IMG/VR virus record: IMGVR_UViG_3300023257_000007
Span: 186,001 to 250,000 of that record
Origin: a virus
DNA: 64,000 nt
Direction: 5' to 3' (one strand)
The translations under genes were made by a program, and so were the position numbers. A model generated the notes under the pieces. It had not been told where the DNA came from. It saw only the letters and a list, made by a program, of their open reading frames with translations, and did no database searches. Shown one piece after another: positions 1 to 8,697 of this stretch; within the stretch, counting starts at the first letter, position 1; the number at the start of each line of letters is the position of its first letter.

Positions 1-2
1 AA

Positions 3-386
3 GAAAAATATCTAGAAGATTGGGGAATGACAGTTGGTAGGATGTTTCAATTAATAGGAACAGAATCAATTAGAAATAATTTACACCCTGATGCCTGGAT
101 TTTAACACTAGTTGCCAACAGCAAAGGACAAAATGTTATTATATCAGATGTAAGATTTAAAAATGAAGCAAATTACATAAAAAATAATGGTGGTATTCTA
201 ATAAGATTGGAAGGCGATCCAAAAGAAATAAGAGGAAAAGATGGTAGAGATTTAAATCATATATCAGAAACAGATTTAGACGATTATGAAGATTTTGACA
301 TAATATGGAACAACAAACCACCCATCGAAAATCTCAAAAACTTAATGAAAATAATAAAAGATAAGATAAATGAAAAATATAACTAA
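3..386 (+). CDS. deoxynucleoside monophosphate kinase-like protein (T4 gp1 type), 5' end outside window
   Basis: The frame is open to the left window edge (it reads EKYLEDWG before the first ATG at 27), so only the C-terminal part is present. The segment GRMFQLIGTESIRNNLHPDAW followed by VIISDVRFKNEANYI is the signature of phage dNMP kinases of the T4 gene 1 family, which phosphorylate dNMPs for DNA synthesis; the ISDVRFxNE motif is typical. The P-loop must lie upstream. The stop overlaps the next gene by 17 nt, which suggests translational coupling. Family assignment is by motif recognition only. Confidence 0.75.
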   Translation, partial: EKYLEDWGMTVGRMFQLIGTESIRNNLHPDAWILTLVANSKGQNVIISDVRFKNEANYIKNNGGILIRLEGDPKEIRGKDGRDLNHISETDLDDYEDFDIIWNNKPPIENLKNLMKIIKDKINEKYN

Positions 387-687
387 AGTTTATGAAATAA
401 AAGACTCTAAAATTGATATAACAATCAATTATGGTTTAGATAAAGAACAAATATTAAATCACCCAATATCTTTTGATGAAAAAAATCCACATATATTATA
501 TGTATTTCTTTCAAGTAAAGAAATGGAAAAACATACAGATTGGTTATGGGAAAATAAAGAAAATAATCCTTTCGTAGTTGTTATGTTAACACAATACGAA
601 GAAAAAGATTTCGATGAAATAGAATCAAGCATAGATTTATTATATACTTCTGTAAAAGAAAAATTTGAAAATAAGAATGACAATTAG
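370..687 (+). CDS. hypothetical protein, acidic, 105 aa
   Basis: No family recognised. The ATG lies inside the 3' end of the dNMP kinase gene, and the stop overlaps the following gene by 23 nt, so the first three genes look like a translationally coupled unit. The protein is rich in Glu, Asp and Lys and ends in a charged helix-like tail (KEKFENKNDN). No signal peptide or membrane segment is visible. Confidence 0.6.
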   Translation: MKNITKVYEIKDSKIDITINYGLDKEQILNHPISFDEKNPHILYVFLSSKEMEKHTDWLWENKENNPFVVVMLTQYEEKDFDEIESSIDLLYTSVKEKFENKNDN

Positions 688-931
688 TGAACTATTTGAA
701 AAAGAAAGACCAATGTATGTTATTTGTGTAAAATCAGATTCAGCTTATAATGTATCTGAAGGTACAAAATATAAAATTGAATCTTATACTACTAGAAGTC
801 TTAAATTATTCATGTTATTTAAAAATGATAATAATGATGAATTAGAATTACAAGTAGGTGAATCTTCAAAACATTTTATACCAATTATTTCTGATAGAAA
901 AAGAAAATTAGATAGAGTGAGAGGATTATAA
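665..931 (+). CDS. hypothetical protein, 88 aa
   Basis: No family recognised. Strand-rich composition (MYVICVKSDSAYNVSEGTKY, then SLKLFMLF) suggests a small SH3/KOW-like barrel, which is inference. It overlaps the preceding gene and ends in a basic tail (RKRKLDRVRGL). It is convergent with the next gene, with the two stops adjacent. Confidence 0.6.
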   Translation: MKIRMTISELFEKERPMYVICVKSDSAYNVSEGTKYKIESYTTRSLKLFMLFKNDNNDELELQVGESSKHFIPIISDRKRKLDRVRGL

Positions 932-1216
932 TTATCTTTTAACATCTCTAATAACTTTATCCATTCCTTTTTTCATATCTTCTATTAAAGATAATATAGT
1001 TTTATATTGTGGATCTTTTTTATGATATTTATCTAATTCTTGATATAATCTTTGTAATTCTTCTTCAAAATCTGGTCGTTTATTTTGTTTGCCAGTTTTT
1101 ATTCCTTTAGTATAAACAGTTCCTTCCTCATCTACAAACCTATTTCTCCAATTCCAACCTATAGGCCCAATTTTATTTTCATTAACATAATCATCAAAAT
1201 TACAAATATGTTTCAT
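932..1216 (-). CDS. hypothetical protein with T4-CTS-like N-terminus, 94 aa
   Basis: Begins MKHICNFDDYVNENK, one of the set here with an MK-x-(L/I)-x-x-(Y/F)-x-x-(Y/F)-x-x-E start that resembles the capsid-targeting N-terminus of T4 internal proteins. The rest is Lys/Glu-rich with a probable coiled coil (FEEELQRLYQELDKYHKK) and a basic C-terminus (KVIRDVKR). The upstream gap to 1298 is AT-rich with a TTTAGATA.../...TATCTAAA inverted repeat near 1221-1245. Function unknown; packaging into the prohead is inference from the N-terminus. Confidence 0.6.
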   Translation of the reverse strand: MKHICNFDDYVNENKIGPIGWNWRNRFVDEEGTVYTKGIKTGKQNKRPDFEEELQRLYQELDKYHKKDPQYKTILSLIEDMKKGMDKVIRDVKR

Positions 1217-1298
1217 AATATTTAGATATTTTTATCTAAATATTAAAAAACTTAAATTATTTTTTATACTAAGTAAGTAAATCTAAAATTTTAACTTC

Positions 1299-1730
1299 AT
1301 GAAAAAAACTATGACGATTGATTATAACGAATATATGTCTTTAATCAATAGTAAAGATGAACTTCGAAAACAAATGGAAATACTTAAAAAAGAAGTCTTT
1401 AAGAAAAACGAAGAATTATCTTTTATTAAAGATAATGCGGAAGAAATATTAGTAATTGAAAAAACAGAAGATGGTTCAAAAATAGAAAGCAGAAGAAAAG
1501 AAAAAGATGTTATATCAAGTATTGTTAATGAAAATATGAAATTAATGGAAAAATTAGAAAAGACAAAAGAAAAATTATCAGAACTTAAAGATGAGTTTGA
1601 TTTAATAAAATATGAATATGAAGATTATTTAAAACTAAACCATGAATTAAAAATAAATAATTTTGAAAATAAAATTCAAAAATTAGAAAAAAGAAATATT
1701 CTACAAAGAATAATAAATAAAAAACAATGA
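1299..1730 (+). CDS. coiled-coil protein, 143 aa
   Basis: Almost the whole protein has heptad-like Leu/Ile spacing with Lys and Glu (residues about 15-140; LRKQMEILKKEVFKKNEELS, KLMEKLEKTKEKLSELKDEF), which predicts a long parallel coiled coil. No catalytic motif. The start follows an AT-rich leader without a Shine-Dalgarno sequence. The stop overlaps the next start by 4 nt (ATGA). A scaffold or structural role is possible but unproven. Confidence 0.65.
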   Translation: MKKTMTIDYNEYMSLINSKDELRKQMEILKKEVFKKNEELSFIKDNAEEILVIEKTEDGSKIESRRKEKDVISSIVNENMKLMEKLEKTKEKLSELKDEFDLIKYEYEDYLKLNHELKINNFENKIQKLEKRNILQRIINKKQ

Positions 1731-2050
1731 AAATGGCTTTTATCTATTTAATTGAAAGTGACAACGAACATGAAAAATTATATAAGATAGGTTTTACAAG
1801 AAATAACGATGTCAAAAAAAGATTAAAACAACTTAAAATTGGTAATACATCTAAATTAACAATAATAGAAAAATTTGAAACAAACCACAATAGAAAAGTA
1901 GAAATTACACTACACAATATTTATTCAGTAAAAAATATTGATGGAGAATGGTTTAAACTTGAAAATTATGATGTTGATAATTTTTTAGAAAATTGTTCTA
2001 AAATTGAAAAAAATTTTGACCTACTTGAAAATGAAAACCCATATTATTAA
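1727..2050 (+). CDS. GIY-YIG-like / T5orf172-MUG113-type nuclease domain protein
   Basis: The N-terminus IYLIESDNEHEKLYKIGFTR followed by VKKRLKQLKIGNTSK matches the MUG113/T5orf172 branch of GIY-YIG-related domains, which usually read GxIYxxxxxxxxxxKIGxTxxxxxRxxxL. The domain fills the whole 107 aa, with no DNA-binding extension. It may be a small endonuclease or an inactive relative. It is coupled to the coiled-coil gene by ATGA overlap. Confidence 0.65.
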   Translation: MKMAFIYLIESDNEHEKLYKIGFTRNNDVKKRLKQLKIGNTSKLTIIEKFETNHNRKVEITLHNIYSVKNIDGEWFKLENYDVDNFLENCSKIEKNFDLLENENPYY

Positions 2051-2068
2051 AAAATAAATATATTATAT

Positions 2069-2566
2069 ATGCAAATTACAATAACACCAAATGATATTAT
2101 AGAAAGATGTCTATGGTATGAATATAAAAAGTTTTGTCTTAAAGACAAATCAGAACAAGAAATAGAAGAATTAATAATTGAAAACAAACCTTTTGTTATT
2201 ACAGAAAATAACGCATATGTAACTGGATTATTGAAAATAATATCAACTAATAACTTAACACATAGATTTAAACAATATATAAATGAATTACTAGATATAA
2301 GATCAATTATTTATGAAAATAACGTTTATATAAATAAAATAATTCTAATGAAAGAATCTATTTCATTTAAAAATAGATTTCCTATATCATATAATCCAGA
2401 CTTATCATTTAAATTAGCTCTAGAAGAAATGAACAATTTTATCAATACTGTAGTAAAAGAATTTGATAAACTTGAAGTAATTGAAGTTAGTAGAAAAATT
2501 AAAGGACAAATTAAAAAATATAATTGTGTTAAATCTACACAAATAGCAAAATTAGTTAAACTTTAA
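2069..2566 (+). CDS. hypothetical protein, 165 aa
   Basis: No family recognised. Mostly helical, charged sequence without signal peptide or membrane segment; basic C-terminus (KIKGQIKKYNCVKSTQIAK). The start follows TATATTATATATG with no Shine-Dalgarno. The end overlaps the convergent neighbour by 4 nt. Confidence 0.6.
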   Translation: MQITITPNDIIERCLWYEYKKFCLKDKSEQEIEELIIENKPFVITENNAYVTGLLKIISTNNLTHRFKQYINELLDIRSIIYENNVYINKIILMKESISFKNRFPISYNPDLSFKLALEEMNNFINTVVKEFDKLEVIEVSRKIKGQIKKYNCVKSTQIAKLVKL

Positions 2567-3024
2567 ATTGTTTTAGGGTAACCATTAATAACAAGATCAT
2601 TTGATATTTTATCTGTTTGTCTAGTTCCTAAATCGGTTTGTAAAGCAGGAGAATTATTTGATCTGTACATAGCAACAATATCAGTGCTCTTGATAGTGGC
2701 TTCAGGAGCATTTCTAAATAAACTACCTTCAATATTAAAATCAACAGTATAACTATTCTTTGAATTTACTTTAATAATTTTAACAGGAGTCATATCACCA
2801 GTTTGCCAATATCTTATCATTACAACATCCCCAGTCGTGTAAACATTACCAACTTCATGATTATGTGAAATATCATCTTCTAATTTCTTAATCTTATTCT
2901 TAGTTTTAAGATAATCATCATCATTAAAATTCAACTTCTTTAAATACTTATTTAATTTTGCAATATCTTTTTGTTTACCTTTAAAAGATTCATTTAATTC
3001 GTTATACGTTAGAAGATGTTTCAT
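2563..3024 (-). CDS. hypothetical protein with T4-CTS-like N-terminus, 153 aa
   Basis: Starts [17 protein letters not shown], matching the N-terminal motif shared by about a dozen proteins here. A Lys-rich helix follows (residues 17-50), then a strand-rich part (GNVYTTGDVVMIRYWQTGD) that looks like a small beta barrel. Its ATG overlaps the stop of the upstream gene by 4 nt, so the two form a leftward pair. Function unknown. Confidence 0.6.
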   Translation of the reverse strand: MKHLLTYNELNESFKGKQKDIAKLNKYLKKLNFNDDDYLKTKNKIKKLEDDISHNHEVGNVYTTGDVVMIRYWQTGDMTPVKIIKVNSKNSYTVDFNIEGSLFRNAPEATIKSTDIVAMYRSNNSPALQTDLGTRQTDKISNDLVINGYPKTI

Positions 3025-3359
3025 GTTTTTAATAATATTAAGTTCTTATCACAAATATCATATATTTTATTATATATAGAATTTGAATTTTGTAAATCAG
3101 TTTGCAATATATTTAATTCTTTTACTAAATCATCCCAACATTGACACTTTTCCAATATTTCTAATTTTTTAGTTTTAAATAAATTGATCAATTCTTTAAC
3201 AAAATTAGGTTCATCAATTGTAGAATTAGTAAAATTATTCCAAGTTTGAGATATATCTACAACGATATTCCAATCTATATCAGATTCAAATTGAACATCA
3301 CCATCAAATATTAATTTTCCGGTTTGTTGTTCTTTAATATATTGATTATATTTTTTCAT
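3021..3359 (-). CDS. hypothetical protein with T4-CTS-like N-terminus, 112 aa
   Basis: Starts [14 protein letters not shown], the closest match here to the T4 internal-protein leader (MKTYQEFIAE) in length and spacing. The remainder is acidic and helical with a short CQCWDD segment. First gene of a leftward pair. No recognised domain. The 124 nt upstream, to the fibre gene, show no gene or clear promoter. Confidence 0.6.
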   Translation of the reverse strand: MKKYNQYIKEQQTGKLIFDGDVQFESDIDWNIVVDISQTWNNFTNSTIDEPNFVKELINLFKTKKLEILEKCQCWDDLVKELNILQTDLQNSNSIYNKIYDICDKNLILLKT

Positions 3360-3483
3360 ATTTTATTCATAAATGCTTTTTTCATAATAATTTTATTTTC
3401 TTTTCTGATCCAATAAGGTCATTTCAATTATTAGGACCAACATTAAATACAAGAAATGAATTTTTTAGGGCTAATTATCTTCA

Positions 3484-5322
3484 TCATTTTGAGGGAAGTA
3501 TATGAGATAAAATTCCGGTATTAAGCGTAGTTAGGTATAAATTTCCATCAACAGTAATAAGTTGTTTACTTTGACTTGCAGATATATTCATAGTTGCACT
3601 ACCATCTATCAATTCTCCACCTTCTGTTTGAATAAGTATCTCTTTTCCAACAGCCGCTGAAAAAGGTATAATTGTTAGTTTTCTACCCTCAATCGCAATT
3701 TGTGCGGATAAAATAGTCATTGTAACTGCTGTCGTTGAATTAATAAAAATGACATTATCTGTTGATAATACAGTATAACCACTTGTTGAACCAGATATTT
3801 TAGTCACATTAATATAATTGGCTTGTTTTGAATATAAATCACCATTTATATCTAATGTTCTACTTGAAAAATCACCATCTAATAAAGGTGAATTTGTTGT
3901 TGTATTATCAATCATTAATCTATTTGAAAAAGACACTAAACTATCTTTACCAACATCATAACCAATTATAATATTATCTTCAAATGTTAAACCAGTTGTC
4001 TCAGTTGAGAATGCACCGGAGCCAATACTAACATTTCTGTTATATGTAGCGGCTTTTTGAGCATTATTGTTTCCAATAAAAACATTTCTTTGCCCACCTA
4101 TAACATATCTACAACAATTATTACCAATAGCAACATTTTGTTTATCATCAGTTGTATCACCTATTACACCACCTGCTTCATGTCCTATAAAAGTATTTGA
4201 TGAGCCTTCTTTTATTCCCATGCCAGACTTATAACCAAGTGTTGTGTTTTTTGTACCAGTGGTTAAACCAGAACTTGAATATTGTCCTATATGAAGCGAC
4301 TCAGTTCCAAATAGTATATAATCTTTATTATATATTTTCGTACCATCAAATGTTAAATTACTTGAAGAACCTAAAACATCACCATCATTAAATTGTATTT
4401 CTGTATCAGAACCTGCCACTAAACTTGTATTAGCACTTAAAAAATTATTATTTGCTTGTGTTTCTGTATAAACATCAGCAATACTATATCCTGAAATTGT
4501 AGTCGGTGTTGATGTTATATCACTCCAACCAAGATTTCCATAAAATGTTGTAGCTGTTATTATTGTTGAATTTATTGTTGATGAACTTAAACTAATAAAA
4601 AATGCTTCACCATTACCTTTAACATATCCATTTATTGTTGTAGCACTAGATTGAAATGTTACAACATTATCAAAATCTGAACCACTACCAACTCTAAAGT
4701 CAACTGACCCTCTAGTCGAATCCGTTAATATTTCAGGTGTAGGTGTTGAATTATTATAAGCATTTTGTAGGTTTGTTATAGAACTGAGACTAACATATGT
4801 TTCTACCCAATCTTGGCTCGCTAAAGTTTCTCCACTAAATAAAAAATTAGAACCACTAATACTTAATGGTATTTGATCTAAATAAATTGTGCCACCAGAT
4901 ACCCATATATCTTTCCATTGTCTACCAGTAGAACCTAATGAATATATACCATCAACGATAGGAACCAAATCACCAGTAATACCAGTAGAACCAGATAATG
5001 TTATATATCGATCATCAAGAACACCATCTTCAAGTTGTACTTTTGTATAATATTCAACATAAATATTTTGTATTAATTCTTTTTTGATAGTATTTAATTT
5101 CTGTAATGCCTGTATTGCGATATCAGATGTTTCAAAATCTAAATTTAAATCAACATCATCTTCTTGTTTTATAATAACATAATTGTTTTTATAATAAAAA
5201 TATGATAAATTTGGCGTGACATTATACTGAAAATTATCATATTTGTCGTATAATCTTATTCTATTGTCACTAGTATCTGGGATTTGTATGAAATTATCTA
5301 ATTTATAATTAAAAGTAGCCAT
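3484..5322 (-). CDS. tail fibre / receptor-binding-like protein, 612 aa
   Basis: The N-terminal ~140 residues are related to the 400-aa protein encoded further right (shared: [10 protein letters not shown]-like start, LNTIKK, then [15 protein letters not shown]...SLGSTGRQW), as expected for a common tail-attachment domain. The middle is Ser/Thr/Gly/Asn-rich with many SGST/SGxT beta-turn motifs. Around residues 335-470 is a run of repeats ([50 protein letters not shown]) of the kind found in trimeric beta-helical fibres. The C-terminus is another beta domain ([19 protein letters not shown]). Expressed leftward. Probably contacts the host surface. Confidence 0.75.
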   Translation of the reverse strand: MATFNYKLDNFIQIPDTSDNRIRLYDKYDNFQYNVTPNLSYFYYKNNYVIIKQEDDVDLNLDFETSDIAIQALQKLNTIKKELIQNIYVEYYTKVQLEDGVLDDRYITLSGSTGITGDLVPIVDGIYSLGSTGRQWKDIWVSGGTIYLDQIPLSISGSNFLFSGETLASQDWVETYVSLSSITNLQNAYNNSTPTPEILTDSTRGSVDFRVGSGSDFDNVVTFQSSATTINGYVKGNGEAFFISLSSSTINSTIITATTFYGNLGWSDITSTPTTISGYSIADVYTETQANNNFLSANTSLVAGSDTEIQFNDGDVLGSSSNLTFDGTKIYNKDYILFGTESLHIGQYSSSGLTTGTKNTTLGYKSGMGIKEGSSNTFIGHEAGGVIGDTTDDKQNVAIGNNCCRYVIGGQRNVFIGNNNAQKAATYNRNVSIGSGAFSTETTGLTFEDNIIIGYDVGKDSLVSFSNRLMIDNTTTNSPLLDGDFSSRTLDINGDLYSKQANYINVTKISGSTSGYTVLSTDNVIFINSTTAVTMTILSAQIAIEGRKLTIIPFSAAVGKEILIQTEGGELIDGSATMNISASQSKQLITVDGNLYLTTLNTGILSHILPSK

Positions 5323-5449
5323 GAAAAAGAATAATATTTTTAACTATATATTAATTAAAAATACCAAAAAACCTTGTTTTACATCAATTCTACATTAATC
5401 CTACATAATTTTTACATTTTTTCATGAAAATCTATTTATATATAAGATT

Positions 5450-5755
5450 ATGAAAAAAATGAAAACAATCGTAATTCAAGAAGATTTACACACAAAACTC
5501 AAAAAATATTGTAAAGATAACAATATTAAAATAAATGAATATGTAGAAAAAATAATTTTAGATCATTTACAATTCACATTAGAAAGTGAATCACAACTTC
5601 CATTAGTTTTAAAAAATTCTAAAAATGAAATAGTAGAAACAATTATATGTTCTTCAATTTCTAGAGAATATCAAAAAAATATGCCAATAGAAATAACTTT
5701 AATTAGAAATGTTGGTGATGAGGGTCATATAGGAAATTATTCTATTAATCTATAA
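5450..5755 (+). CDS. small protein with ribbon-helix-helix-like N-terminus, 101 aa
   Basis: The first 45 residues (KTIVIQEDLHTKLKKYCKDN, then NIKINEYVEKIILDHL) have the strand-helix-helix pattern of Arc/MetJ-type DNA-binding proteins. The C-terminal half is different and strand-rich (ISREYQKNMPIEITLIRN). It is divergent from the left fibre gene, overlaps the right fibre gene by 19 nt in convergent orientation, and sits between the two paralogous fibres. The upstream region has TTTATATATAAG just before the ATG. A regulator of the fibre genes is conceivable but not shown. Confidence 0.55.
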   Translation: MKKMKTIVIQEDLHTKLKKYCKDNNIKINEYVEKIILDHLQFTLESESQLPLVLKNSKNEIVETIICSSISREYQKNMPIEITLIRNVGDEGHIGNYSINL

Positions 5756-6939
5756 ATATATCTAAATGTTCCATCACCAGTATAATATGGTGTAATTATA
5801 CAACCTGTAGAAGTATCTATTGATATAACATCCCATTCATCCATTGTAGCATCATTAATTTGATAATTATGTGTCCATATAGCTGCATCAACGCCGTCAC
5901 CTTTTAGAATTCTTAATTCACCTTCTTGTCTATTAGTACCATTAAGAATAATATAATCTACAATAATAGCATTCCAATTTGTATTTGTTGTTACTGTTGT
6001 GTTACCACTAGCATCTGAAATATTTGTAGTTGCATCATCACTATTAATTATAACTGCATTATCAGTAACATCAACATTTAAACCAGTACCACCAACAAAT
6101 GTTAGAGTGTCACCTAAATCTACGAAATCAGTTCCAGTATCACCTGAAATAGTGAAACCACTGTTTACAAGAGAAGCATTTTCAATACTATTAGCATCTA
6201 TACCAATTGTTAATGATTGAGTTGCCCAATTAATAACTGATTCAGTGATATTTAAACCATCACTAGCACTTATGGTAATACCTGAAAGATATCTACCTTC
6301 TAAACTAATATTAGGAACTGCAGTATCATTTCTATATAATATTAAATTACCATCAACTATACTAAATGTACCACCTGTGACAAATATATCTTCAGTTGAT
6401 GCACTTAAAAAATTTTCATTAACTTGTGTTTTAGTATAATAATTTGTTAATCCACTAATACTACCAGTAATTATTTCACTACCATTAAAATATAAATCAT
6501 CACCAGAAACATATAGAGATAAACCACTAATTGTTACTAAAGTTGAACATATATTAAACCATTGTTTAGTATATGATCCAAGTGAGTGTGTTGCATCTGT
6601 TAATGGAACTAAATCACCGTATATATTACTAGAACCAGAAAGTGGTATATACTCATAAATACCAGGTTCTGATGTTCTATTTAAAAAGTATTTTTTAATA
6701 GTATTTAATTTTACCAAAGCACATTCAGATTCATTGTTATCAGCAAAATCTAATACATTATTATAATTTTTCTTATTTTCAACCAACATATATACAAATC
6801 TACTCTTTGCATAAAAAGATGTAACGTAAGGATCTAGAGAAAATCTATGGACTCCCCTAATATCATATATTTGTATAGCAGTATCATTTATACTTGGTGT
6901 CTGTACAAAAGAATCACAAGAATAATTATATGTTGACAT
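5737..6939 (-). CDS. tail fibre-like protein, 400 aa
   Basis: The N-terminal domain (STYNYSCDSFVQTPSINDT... LVKLNTIKK... YIPLSGSSNIYGDLVPLTD... SLGSYTKQW) is paralogous to that of the 612-aa fibre, while the C-terminal two thirds differ. The central part is Ser/Thr/Gly-rich; the tail (ELRILKGDGVDAAIWTHNYQ) looks like a compact beta domain. It lies 4 nt downstream of the Ig-like protein gene on the same strand, so it is probably co-transcribed. Likely an alternative or co-assembling receptor-binding subunit. Confidence 0.7.
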   Translation of the reverse strand: MSTYNYSCDSFVQTPSINDTAIQIYDIRGVHRFSLDPYVTSFYAKSRFVYMLVENKKNYNNVLDFADNNESECALVKLNTIKKYFLNRTSEPGIYEYIPLSGSSNIYGDLVPLTDATHSLGSYTKQWFNICSTLVTISGLSLYVSGDDLYFNGSEIITGSISGLTNYYTKTQVNENFLSASTEDIFVTGGTFSIVDGNLILYRNDTAVPNISLEGRYLSGITISASDGLNITESVINWATQSLTIGIDANSIENASLVNSGFTISGDTGTDFVDLGDTLTFVGGTGLNVDVTDNAVIINSDDATTNISDASGNTTVTTNTNWNAIIVDYIILNGTNRQEGELRILKGDGVDAAIWTHNYQINDATMDEWDVISIDTSTGCIITPYYTGDGTFRYIYRLIE

Positions 6940-6943
6940 AATA

Positions 6944-8647
6944 TTATGTTATAATAGTTTTAGTAGTTGTACCTGTTAATTGTGAAAAGTTAACCACATT
7001 AAAATCAGCGACATAAGTTTGACCACTCGATAATGGGAACACAACACCAGAAACATATACACTACTCACACCTAAACTAGGTTCGAATGTATCAGTAATA
7101 CCAGAAACCATTTCAGTTATTAATTCAGATTCAGTATAACCAGATAATGTTGCACCAGTTGAACCTGATATAATAGGCACATCATATGAATCATAGAAAT
7201 TAATAGTAGCCGCAGATAATTCATAAACCACTAATGATATTTCAGATGAATAACCTCTATTACCTACTGTATCATCAGCATAAAATTTAAATGGATATTC
7301 TCCAACATATTCTATCATTCCAGTGTCACCTGAAAATGTCACAGCTGATGTTGAACCAGAAATATATGAATTACTCTTACTAATAACACCATCAACGGCA
7401 TCATAAATACCTTCTATATAATAATCTTTTAATTCAGCACCAGTAATAAACGGATCACTTGGATAATATAAATACAATGTATTAGATACATCATATAAAG
7501 TAAATTCAGGAGCCGTAGAATCAACTATTAAATCTTTAACATCTGTAACTCTATTATTTGCTATATCAGCGACAGAGAAAACTAGTTCATAATTACCATC
7601 CTGACTTATATAATCTATTTCCTCTAAAGAACCAACTCTTGTAATAGTAACACCTACATTATCAACAGATATCACACCATCTCTAGGAATAGTATTACCA
7701 CTATCAGCATAATCATAAACAGATGAGATAAAGTAACTTCTAATATCGCCCTTACTTATAGTAGGATTTAATGGTAATGTATTAACACTATGTGAAATAT
7801 AAGTTATTAATGGAACTTGTGAATCTATAATTGGATATGTTCCACCACTAGCAGGATTTGCTAAATATCTAGTACTTTGACTCTCCATAACCCAATTAAT
7901 TCTACTATTAGCTTGGTAAGCATTAAACTCACTTAAAAAACTTAATTTAGCTTTATCATCATGTGTTGTTGTAACAATCAAATCACTACCATCTTGTTCT
8001 ATTATATCAATTTCAGCATAAGTTAAAACTAATTGTGGTATATAATTTAAATCCAATATTTCTAATTGTGTAGATCCAGTATTACCAAACATATCATATA
8101 TTTGATCTGATGATATAGAATTAAAGAATAAACCACTAAATGTTTGTGCTGCTGATAATACAGCAGAAATAGTGCAATCACCAACATTTGCAACCATAAC
8201 TTCAACTTCAACAGCGTTATCATTTGGATTATATAAATAAACTTGTGGTATTCTGTGTTGTTCAGTACCAGTTAAAATCATAAAATTAGACATATATCTC
8301 TTAGTCAAAGCATCATCTTCAAAATAATACTCCAAATAAGATTGTGTATCACAACATATAGATGTAACATTATTACAACAACTAGCCTGACTAACTGTAG
8401 AATCATAATTAACCTTAATCATAAGATATGTAATATCTGTACCCAAAAATCCATACATTATTGGTTTATCAGCTTCACCAGATTCCAATTTCATTTTTGA
8501 TACGAAAAATGTTTCATATGGTATATTTAAATCACTTAAACTTAATTTACCCACAATATTAGGGCCTTCTGCAACTATCATACTACAGTCGTAATTAGTG
8601 ATATATTTATTTGTTGATTGTAATAATTGACTTGGCTTTATTTTCAT
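6944..8647 (-). CDS. virion protein with Ig-like (DUF5011/cadherin-like) repeats
   Basis: An upstream in-frame ATG at 8716 would overlap the divergent gene's coding start. MKIKPSQLL at 8647, after a TATATAA-containing spacer, is the more credible start, giving about 567 aa. Residues about 300-480 hold two repeats with the pattern ...DGVISVDNVGVTITRVGSL...GNYELVFSVADIANN...DSTAPEFTLYD, typical of DUF5011-type Ig-like surface domains. An N-terminal CCNNVTSICCD cluster is unusual. The C-terminus is Ser/Gly-rich like the fibres. Probably a decoration, whisker or fibre-network protein. Confidence 0.65.
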   Translation of the reverse strand: MKIKPSQLLQSTNKYITNYDCSMIVAEGPNIVGKLSLSDLNIPYETFFVSKMKLESGEADKPIMYGFLGTDITYLMIKVNYDSTVSQASCCNNVTSICCDTQSYLEYYFEDDALTKRYMSNFMILTGTEQHRIPQVYLYNPNDNAVEVEVMVANVGDCTISAVLSAAQTFSGLFFNSISSDQIYDMFGNTGSTQLEILDLNYIPQLVLTYAEIDIIEQDGSDLIVTTTHDDKAKLSFLSEFNAYQANSRINWVMESQSTRYLANPASGGTYPIIDSQVPLITYISHSVNTLPLNPTISKGDIRSYFISSVYDYADSGNTIPRDGVISVDNVGVTITRVGSLEEIDYISQDGNYELVFSVADIANNRVTDVKDLIVDSTAPEFTLYDVSNTLYLYYPSDPFITGAELKDYYIEGIYDAVDGVISKSNSYISGSTSAVTFSGDTGMIEYVGEYPFKFYADDTVGNRGYSSEISLVVYELSAATINFYDSYDVPIISGSTGATLSGYTESELITEMVSGITDTFEPSLGVSSVYVSGVVFPLSSGQTYVADFNVVNFSQLTGTTTKTIIT

Positions 8648-8697
8648 TTTCTGATATACTTTTTTTAATATATATAAAAAAATCATACTGATTTTAA

